In this document: piece after piece, positions 5,612 to 10,573 of the stretch
Layout: each line of letters begins with the position of its first letter
How positions within the stretch are numbered: the first letter of the stretch is position 1
NCBI GenBank assembly: GCA_946480995.1
Contig: CAMLMF010000045.1
Location: 1 to 10,573 of the forward strand
Source: an uncultured Bdellovibrio sp.
Lineage (GTDB): Bacteria; Bdellovibrionota; Bdellovibrionia; Bdellovibrionales; Bdellovibrionaceae
DNA: 10,573 nucleotides
Reading direction: 5' to 3'
Translations under genes and position numbers: made by a program
Notes under the pieces: model-generated
Seen by the model: the letters and a program-made list of their open reading frames with translations, nothing else
Told to the model about the DNA's origin: nothing
Database searches by the model: none

Positions 5612-6592
5612 TTACAAACGATAAGTCCAATTTAAGACAAAGGCCGTTGTCTCGAGCTTTTCAATATTACCATTAACTGTTGCGTTGTTCTTAACCCAGC
5701 CCGAGCCCTCATTCACTTTTTGGTTTTCAACGTCAAAAGATATGAACGAAACGTCCGGAACCACAATGAACTTAATCCCCGCTCTTAATTGTGTATAGTT
5801 ATAAGAATTGATTTGTAGAGCCCAATCACCGGTACTTGGTTTTCTCCACATCTGTTGCTGCTCAGAATCTTGCCCGAGGGCCACAGCTCCCCATAAATAA
5901 ACGAAATCGACCGCGCGGAATTGGGCATACACTGCACCCCAAAAGCCGTCATATCCAATGCTATTCCAAGCCGTCCCATCTTTGAATTTGCCCGTCCCTT
6001 CGGAATTATAGCGATATGAAAATACCATTCCGAATTCAGCGCTTGGGGTATAGCGACTTAACGTTACAGTAGTGCGCGTGCTTGAATAGCCTTTGCCACC
6101 ATTATTGTACTCTTCAGAAATTAACTTAGGACTGTAACTAACATCCACAAGCATATTAAATGGACGGTCTTCACTTTGCCTCACCGGTTGAAGTGTTAAC
6201 ACCAGCCAAGGATCTTGTGCTCCACTTGATGTATCCGACTCAGTCCCCTGTGACTCAATGGTTTTAGAAATCAGATAAGAACCTCTAATTCCGACATTCA
6301 ACCAACTATTCAAGCCATAGGCAGCAGTACCTTCGGCAACACTACCTTTGCTGCTAGCATTTACTATATTTTTGATTTCCGTTTTTGAGTTTACTATGGC
6401 CGTACGCAAAGAAAGATCCACGGAACCTTGCGGAGTAAATCGCGAAATGTTTTGAATTTCTTCCGATCCAGCGATCGAAGGTGCGGCAGTCTCGACAACT
6501 GGCTCCGCCGCTTTAGCTGCCTCTGAATCTTCAGTTTGTGCGAATGCAGAAGAAAATAACAACAGCGGAAGCAAGACCAAGCTTCTTTTCAT
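5612..6592 (-). CDS. Secreted protein, probable outer-membrane beta-barrel
   Basis: This is a 326-residue protein starting MKRSLVLLPLLLFSSAFAQ, a clear Sec signal peptide with cleavage likely after AFA. A short acidic/Ala-rich stretch follows. The rest alternates polar and hydrophobic/aromatic residues in strand-length runs, for example WLNVGIRGSYLI, DPWLVLTLQPV, AEFGMVFSYRYN, AVYAQFRAVDFVYLWGAVAL and AGIKFIVVPDVSFISFDVE. The last strand, TAFVLNWTYRL, ends at the C terminus in the style of Gram-negative barrels, although with Leu rather than Phe. I infer an outer-membrane barrel of about 10-14 strands; whether it is a channel or a structural protein is unknown. I placed the start at 6592, not at the open extension to 6670, because the signal peptide begins there, GGGG lies 7 bases upstream, and a good promoter (6631-6659) would otherwise fall within the coding region. 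Confidence 0.75.
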   Translation of the reverse strand: MKRSLVLLPLLLFSSAFAQTEDSEAAKAAEPVVETAAPSIAGSEEIQNISRFTPQGSVDLSLRTAIVNSKTEIKNIVNASSKGSVAEGTAAYGLNSWLNVGIRGSYLISKTIESQGTESDTSSGAQDPWLVLTLQPVRQSEDRPFNMLVDVSYSPKLISEEYNNGGKGYSSTRTTVTLSRYTPSAEFGMVFSYRYNSEGTGKFKDGTAWNSIGYDGFWGAVYAQFRAVDFVYLWGAVALGQDSEQQQMWRKPSTGDWALQINSYNYTQLRAGIKFIVVPDVSFISFDVENQKVNEGSGWVKNNATVNGNIEKLETTAFVLNWTYRL

Positions 6593-6630
6593 AAAGTACC
6601 CCAAGGTGTAAACAATAGTTGCATTAAAGA

Positions 6631-6659
6631 ATGATAAACAAAGATTTTTTATGTTCCAA
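6631..6659 (-). promoter_or_regulatory. Predicted sigma70-type promoter of the beta-barrel gene
   Basis: On the minus strand, TTGGAA (6654-6659) and TATCAT (6631-6636) are separated by 17 bases, within an A/T-rich stretch 39-67 bases before the ATG. It is one of the better promoter matches in the window and supports the internal start of the barrel gene. Confidence 0.55.
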
Positions 6660-6770
6660 GGAGCCAGCAATGAACTGGTCTTAAGTTCTAGTCTTCAAAT
6701 AAAGAAAACAGCTGCGTATTCAGGCACCATGTTTCTTTCGGAGTGAATTGCCATTTGAACTTTTAAAAAC

Positions 6771-6805
6771 TCAAAAAAAAAAGGGCTCTCAGATCGAGAG
6801 CCCTT
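6771..6805 (-). terminator. Rho-independent terminator of the RGG-tail gene
   Basis: Read on the minus strand, AAGGGCTCTC pairs perfectly with GAGAGCCCTT around a five-base loop (6781-6805), and the stem runs into ten consecutive T (plus-strand A-run 6773-6782). It lies 13 bases after the stop of the gene at 6819. It separates this gene from the barrel gene downstream. Confidence 0.95.
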
Positions 6806-6818
6806 GGTGTTTCAAAAA

Positions 6819-7265
6819 CTAAGCAGGTTTTGGACCTTTGCCTTTTTTAGCAGCGATTTCTTCAGGAGACATGCCCCAAGGAGATCCGCCTTTTTTCTCG
6901 CCACGGTTTCCGCCGCCGCCGCGACCACCACGTCCGCCTTTGCCATCTTTAGCTGCTGGAGCCGCTGGCTTAGCCACAGTGATGAACTCTGGAATGTAAT
7001 GGTGATCTTCAACTTTAACTGCTTTTGCTGGAACTTTTTCGCCTTCAGCCAAAGTTGCAACGAAAACGCGTTTCAAATCAGTCGCATTGTCACCAGCAAC
7101 ATTTAAAGCATTCACGAAGAATTTTAATTTGTCGCCTTCAAGTTTGAAAGTCTCTGCAAGACTTGCTTCGATTTCTTCAGGAGTTTTTCCAGAAGTTGCC
7201 AAAGCTGCTTTTGCTGCCATTGCTTTATTTAATGTAAAAATAGGGAATTCTGTGACTAATTTCAT
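6819..7265 (-). CDS. Small protein with glycine/arginine-rich (RGG-type) basic tail
   Basis: This is a 148-residue protein of no family that I recognise. Residues 1-97 look globular and partly helical (MKLVTEFPIFTLNKAMAAKA; TPEEIEASLAETFKLEGDKLKFFVNAL; ATDLKRVFVATLAEGEKV). From about 98 the protein becomes disordered: an Ala/Pro/Lys spacer, then GKGGRGGRGGGGNRGEKKGG (109-128) and a Lys/Gly/Pro-rich end. RGG-type tails commonly bind RNA or single-stranded DNA or assist phase separation, so nucleic-acid binding is a fair inference but not demonstrated. There is no signal peptide, so it is probably cytoplasmic. AAGGA (7274-7278) sits about 8 bases before the ATG. It has its own promoter (7298-7326) and a perfect terminator, which together suggest a well-expressed single-gene unit. 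Confidence 0.8.
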   Translation of the reverse strand: MKLVTEFPIFTLNKAMAAKAALATSGKTPEEIEASLAETFKLEGDKLKFFVNALNVAGDNATDLKRVFVATLAEGEKVPAKAVKVEDHHYIPEFITVAKPAAPAAKDGKGGRGGRGGGGNRGEKKGGSPWGMSPEEIAAKKGKGPKPA

Positions 7266-7297
7266 GATTATAATCCTTATTGGTTATTGAAGAGCCC

Positions 7298-7326
7298 ATA
7301 TTGCGCACAGAGGCGTGAACCGTCAA
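7298..7326 (-). promoter_or_regulatory. Predicted promoter of the RGG-tail gene
   Basis: On the minus strand, TTGACG (7321-7326, five of six consensus bases) is followed after 17 bases by CAATAT (7298-7303), 33-61 bases before the ATG. The -35 box is strong and the -10 box is mediocre. No intrinsic terminator was seen for the ATPase gene that ends at 7382, so read-through from it is also possible. Confidence 0.45.
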
Positions 7327-7381
7327 GCTTGCAGTGCTGCTTTTTGCCCTGGGCTGCTTAAATACGTCTGTGAGGACGACC

Positions 7382-9859
7382 TTAGTCTTTATGAGGCCGA
7401 AACTTGGCGATTATTTGCGAGAATAAGACAACACCAGTCACGACCGAAACGGCGCCCAGCCAGTCCCGCACGTCCAAGGAATTCATATGAAAAATTCCTG
7501 CGAACCAAGGGACTTGAATAAATGCGACCGTGGAAGCCAAGGTCCCCAAAACCACCGCACGGGACGCTTTGCTTGCAAGTCCCGTCCCGCGAACGACCAA
7601 AGCTATGCTCCAAAAACACAACACTGCCAAAGCATTGGCCCGCGCATGGTTTTCACCTTTACCTTCATGCAGCCCCTGAATATAGAAAAATACGATAGCA
7701 ACAAGAATAGCACATCCCTCGATTGTCATCACCGCAACTTCTTTAAATGAAAAAAACTGCGCTTGCGGTTTCACGTTCTTTAAGTCCTCAGGATTCACTA
7801 TTTTTTGAAATGCAAAGAGTGAACTTGGATGCAAAATAAGTTCTAACCAAACCAAATGAATGGGCTTAAATAAAATCGGAAATCCCAACAAGGGAATCAC
7901 AGCAGCTGACAAAACTAAGGGAATATGAATTTCTAAGAGATAGCGAAAGCTTTGCCGCAAGTTTTGGAAAAGTTGTTGAGCTTCCTGAATCGCTGAAACC
8001 AGTGTCAAAAAATTATCATCACTTAATACAATCGAAGCCACGTCTCGTGCGGCCTGACTGCCTCGACGCCCCATTGCGATACCAATATCTGCTTGCTGCA
8101 AAGCGAGAACATCGTTCACACCATCGCCAGTCACCGCAACAATATCCCCTTGCTTCTGAAATGCTGTCACAATCCACAACTTTTGCATGGGCGTGCATCT
8201 TGCCGCGACATCAATTCTTTTTAGAATCGAATTGGCCCCCTGTAACTTTTCTTGAGTGAACTCTTCAGGGTGTTCCTCTGCCGAAAATACCACGGGCTCA
8301 GCACCCCCTAAACCCACTTGACGGGCCACTGCCTTGGCTGTCTTCGGATGATCCCCCGTCAACATCAGCACGCGGATGCCATTGTCCTGACAATATTTTA
8401 TCGCTCCAGGCACGCCTTCCCGCACTGGATCTGCAAAAGCTATCAGTCCTGCGAACGTAAAACCCTGGACTGGTTCCTTTGCCACACTGTCTTGAGCGAA
8501 ATGTTGATAAGCGCAGGCTAAAACTTTTTGTCCGCCGGCAGACCACTCTCCAACTTTTTCACGCCAAAAAGTGATTTCTTGTGAGGTTAAAGTACTTGCC
8601 TGCATGACAACTTCAGGCGCCCCTTTAACGGCGCAAAGAGTGCCTCCCCGGGCTTCCTTAATCAGAGCGGTTTCTTTCTTGCGATCCTCGGTAAATGGAA
8701 ATACCTGCACACGAGACGGAACCACGTCGTTGATGTCAGAATAGAAATTTCTTAAAGCCACATCGACAGGATCTTCTCCCATTTTATCAGAGGCAATCAG
8801 GGCTAACAAAATCAATCGTTTTTCTTCAAGTCCCTGGTGAGTTTGTGTTTGAACAAGCTTTAGCTCTCCTAAGGTTAAAGTTCCCGTTTTGTCTGAGCAA
8901 ATTTGGCTTACACGCCCCATGTTTTCCACTGTGACCGCACGTCGCACCAAAGCTTTTTTCTGAGCCAAGCGAAAAACTCCGACACCCAAAAAAAATGAAA
9001 ACACGATGGGAAACTCTTCAGGGATGGCGGCCACCGCCAGAACGGCCGCACTGAGAATCGCATCTACCCACCCTTTGCCTTGATAAAGACGGACCGCCGC
9101 CAACAGTACGCAGATAAGCAAAGAGACAGAGGTCAGAATCAAAACAAATTTGGCAATGGACTTTTGTAACGGCGTTCGTTGATTCGGGATATCCGCTAAA
9201 GACTCAAGAATTTGCCCATAACGGGTGGATTTGCCCGTGCTGGTGATTCGCAGCTCGCCTTCGCCTCTAAGAACTCGGCAGCCCGCAAAAACGCAGCTGT
9301 TATCTTGCAAAGAACCATCCAACACCCCTGTGACTTTCGATACGGGCAACGATTCCCCCGTTAACAATGATTCATCGATCTGCAACGAGGCCACTTTTGT
9401 CAAAACACCATCTGCGGGAATCAGCTCGCCACTCTTTACCAACACGATGTCACCCGGCACGATATCTGTCGATCTGATCTCCAGCTCTTGGCCCCCGCGC
9501 CGCACCCGCACTAGCGCGGTCAAATGGTCACGCAAACCTTCCATCGAAGCTTGCGTGCGGCGATGCAAATAGACGTCCATAAAAATTAAGGGAATACTTG
9601 CAGCAAAAAGACCCATGGCTTCTGCATAATCGCGCAGAACTAAAAAAATCGTCGCGGCAAAACACAGCAGCAAGATCATCGGATCCCGCGCCGTTTCGGA
9701 TACAATAATCCACCATGGATGGATTTTCTTGTGAGCAATGTTGTTTGAACCGAATTGAGCCCGCTGCTGAAGCACTTGTTCGTCCGTTAAGCCCTCAGGC
9801 GTCAACTTGAGGTGGCGCAAGGATTCCAGAGATAATTGCCCGTTCTTTACTGAGGCCAT
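7382..9859 (-). CDS. P2-like P-type cation-transporting ATPase (PEEFP type)
   Basis: This 825-residue, apparently intact integral membrane pump would move a cation across the inner membrane using ATP. In order: cation-ATPase N-terminal domain (about 10-75, LTDEQVLQQRAQFGSNNIA), M1-M2 (about 60-95), actuator domain with the TGES loop (167-170), M3-M4 (about 236-298) with IPEEFP (279-284), phosphorylation motif CSDKTGTLT (321-329, Asp323), nucleotide domain with KGAPE (412-416), TGD (501-503), hinge TGDGVNDVLALQQADIGIAMG (577-597), and C-terminal membrane helices from about 640. No N-terminal heavy-metal domain and no CPC motif are present, so it is not a copper pump. P2 Ca2+ pumps usually have PEGLP in M4; here it is PEEFP. 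In M6, WLELILHPSS has a His (677) where I would expect an acidic residue. The ion is therefore uncertain. GAGGAA lies 7 bases before the ATG. The cytochrome gene is divergent. Confidence 0.92.
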   Translation of the reverse strand: MASVKNGQLSLESLRHLKLTPEGLTDEQVLQQRAQFGSNNIAHKKIHPWWIIVSETARDPMILLLCFAATIFLVLRDYAEAMGLFAASIPLIFMDVYLHRRTQASMEGLRDHLTALVRVRRGGQELEIRSTDIVPGDIVLVKSGELIPADGVLTKVASLQIDESLLTGESLPVSKVTGVLDGSLQDNSCVFAGCRVLRGEGELRITSTGKSTRYGQILESLADIPNQRTPLQKSIAKFVLILTSVSLLICVLLAAVRLYQGKGWVDAILSAAVLAVAAIPEEFPIVFSFFLGVGVFRLAQKKALVRRAVTVENMGRVSQICSDKTGTLTLGELKLVQTQTHQGLEEKRLILLALIASDKMGEDPVDVALRNFYSDINDVVPSRVQVFPFTEDRKKETALIKEARGGTLCAVKGAPEVVMQASTLTSQEITFWREKVGEWSAGGQKVLACAYQHFAQDSVAKEPVQGFTFAGLIAFADPVREGVPGAIKYCQDNGIRVLMLTGDHPKTAKAVARQVGLGGAEPVVFSAEEHPEEFTQEKLQGANSILKRIDVAARCTPMQKLWIVTAFQKQGDIVAVTGDGVNDVLALQQADIGIAMGRRGSQAARDVASIVLSDDNFLTLVSAIQEAQQLFQNLRQSFRYLLEIHIPLVLSAAVIPLLGFPILFKPIHLVWLELILHPSSLFAFQKIVNPEDLKNVKPQAQFFSFKEVAVMTIEGCAILVAIVFFYIQGLHEGKGENHARANALAVLCFWSIALVVRGTGLASKASRAVVLGTLASTVAFIQVPWFAGIFHMNSLDVRDWLGAVSVVTGVVLFSQIIAKFRPHKD

Positions 9860-10056
9860 CTGCTACTTCCTCTTTGGACTGAGACTTTTTAAGATTCGCT
9901 TCAGAGGCCAAAGCTAGCGCAACGTCATGAAAAAGACAATGGAGCAAACAGTCACCGCATTAAGCTCACGGTTGTATTTCGTCGAGGCCCGCGCAAAAAT
10001 CTTAATGGGATCTTTTTTAACAGCGTTGCCGACGGGCCGCGGATTGGACACAGCTT
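9860..10056. other. Divergent intergenic region between the ATPase and cytochrome genes
   Basis: This 197-base interval must hold both start regions. The ATPase Shine-Dalgarno (plus-strand TTCCTC, 9867-9872) is clear. No convincing promoter was found for either gene: a possible plus-strand pair TTGTAT (9973-9978) and AAAAAT (9996-10001), 17 bases apart, is weak. The 46-codon ORF at 9927-10067 occupies most of it. Confidence 0.45.
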
Positions 10057-10067
10057 ATGCAACTTAG
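9927..10067 (+). CDS. Possible 46-residue small ORF overlapping the cytochrome gene start
   Basis: ATG at 9927 to TAG at 10065-10067 encodes 46 residues (beginning MKKTMEQTVTALSSRLYFVE, with a mildly hydrophobic ILMGSFLTAL segment). It overlaps the first 11 bases of the downstream secreted cytochrome gene in another frame, the geometry of translational coupling. The case against it is that no Shine-Dalgarno sequence precedes the ATG and the peptide resembles nothing I know. The open frame may be chance. Confidence 0.2.
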   Translation: MKKTMEQTVTALSSRLYFVEARAKILMGSFLTALPTGRGLDTAYAT

Positions 10068-10573
10068 ATGGATATCAATACCGCTTCTTTCTCTTTGCGC
10101 TCTTTCCACACAGGCCAAAGTGAAAAACCAAATGGACGAAATGCTTCAGCATATTGCGGAGCTGAAACCTTTTGTCACCTCACCGACGCAGTACGCGGCC
10201 CCTGAAAATGCTCCGGAGATAAATTCTGTTCTGACCAAAATGGTGGCGCTCAGTGCAAAAATTAAACATGACGACAAAGTCAAATCCACAGCTTTGCAAA
10301 TTCCTGCGATGGCGCTTGAAAATCAACTGCAGGACGCGCTGAGAGTTTTTAATAGCGGCAACAAATCCTATTCTTTGTGGATGGTGCGTTCAAGCTTAAG
10401 CAACTGTATTTCGTGTCACACGCAAATGCCGGCACAATCCACGTCGTTTGCAATTCGCAACAAAGACCAAAAGCTTGTAAACCTTTTTCAGGAAGCAGAG
10501 TTCTTATTTATCGTCAGGAATTTCGACAAGGCCCTTGAATTCTATAACAAGATTATCGGTGAATTTCCCAGCA
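10057..10573 (+). CDS. Secreted c-type cytochrome-like protein with TPR-like segment (3' end outside window)
   Basis: The frame starting at ATG 10057 is open to the window edge, giving 172 residues of a longer protein. Residues 1-20 (MQLRWISIPLLSLCALSTQA) form a Sec signal peptide. Residues about 21-110 are mainly helical. CISCH at 117-121 is a CxxCH motif for covalent heme c attachment, which fits export to the periplasm. After it, FQEAEFLFIVRNFDKALEFY with KIIGEFP (144-171) looks like a tetratricopeptide repeat, so the missing part may contain more TPRs and mediate protein contacts. The axial ligand beyond His121 could be Met124 (CHTQMP) or lie downstream. TTGGA 8 bases before the ATG is only a moderate ribosome binding site. 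The gene is divergent from the ATPase. An electron-transfer or heme-sensing scaffold role is inference. Confidence 0.75.
   Translation, partial: MQLRWISIPLLSLCALSTQAKVKNQMDEMLQHIAELKPFVTSPTQYAAPENAPEINSVLTKMVALSAKIKHDDKVKSTALQIPAMALENQLQDALRVFNSGNKSYSLWMVRSSLSNCISCHTQMPAQSTSFAIRNKDQKLVNLFQEAEFLFIVRNFDKALEFYNKIIGEFPS

Noticed and set aside
6593..6670. 26-residue N-terminal extension of the beta-barrel protein
   Set aside because: It would bury the signal peptide internally and overlaps a good -35/-10 pair.
6804..7106. Open frame of 100 codons on the plus strand across the RGG-tail gene
   Set aside because: It begins inside the terminator stem of the minus-strand gene, has no ribosome binding site and mirrors that gene's Ala/Gly codons.
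7327..7381. Terminator for the ATPase gene
   Set aside because: Only 4-bp stems (for example CGTC/GACG, GCCC/GGGC with too small a loop) and no T-run on the minus strand; not enough to call.
9225..9572. Open frame of 115 codons on the plus strand opposite the ATPase gene
   Set aside because: It lies wholly antisense to the highly conserved actuator-domain coding region, and its product is low-complexity, Ser/Pro/Thr-rich and unlike any family; it is a shadow of the ATPase codons.
1..10573. CRISPR arrays, tRNA or rRNA genes, insertion sequences, attachment sites
   Set aside because: No spaced direct repeats, cloverleaf-like sequence, rRNA signature, transposase/integrase motif or paired terminal repeats were seen on either strand.

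Overview
The window looks like chromosomal DNA of a Gram-negative bacterium, most likely a Bdellovibrio-like predatory bacterium (Bdellovibrionota). This is inference from several signs: moderate base composition, a lipoprotein whose acylation site reads FQNC (a style I associate with Bdellovibrio), a secreted outer-membrane-barrel candidate, a c-type cytochrome candidate, and several proteins with no close family I can name. No rRNA, tRNA, CRISPR array, phage gene or insertion sequence was seen. Ordinary host genes and small regulatory units dominate.

Left part (1-1425): the 3' end of a gene for a single-pass membrane protein with an acidic tail is followed by a membrane-tethered LuxR-type regulator (282-797). 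A convergent CueR-type MerR regulator (817-1206, minus) has the Cu(I)-binding cysteines C112 and C120 and the +1-ion marker S77. Next to it, on the plus strand, is a textbook MerR-type promoter with a 19-bp spacer filled by a 23-bp palindrome (1283-1313). That promoter does not face a copper pump. It faces a 25-codon ORF (1348-1425) with the strongest ribosome binding site in the window and a 13-bp perfect hairpin inside its coding sequence. This is the most interesting spot in the window.

Middle (1426-3369): an NmrA-like NAD(P)-binding protein (minus) and an AraC-family regulator (plus) are divergently transcribed from a shared 142-bp control region, with a hairpin at each outer end. They look like a self-contained regulator/target pair that may have landed directly behind the CueR promoter.

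Right-middle (3384-7265, all minus): a 663-residue lipoprotein with an alpha/beta-hydrolase-like domain, two tandem ~110-residue Cys-containing repeats and a C-terminal Cys module; a secreted beta-barrel candidate; and a small protein with an RGG-type tail followed by a perfect intrinsic terminator.

Right end (7382-10573): a complete P2-like P-type cation ATPase (825 aa, minus) with an unusual PEEFP motif, and, divergent from it, the 5' end of a secreted CxxCH (heme c) plus TPR-like protein running off the window. A 46-codon ORF overlaps the start of the latter. Apart from the likely NmrA/AraC pairing and the CueR/promoter pairing, I see no obvious joint pathway; most genes appear to be single transcription units.
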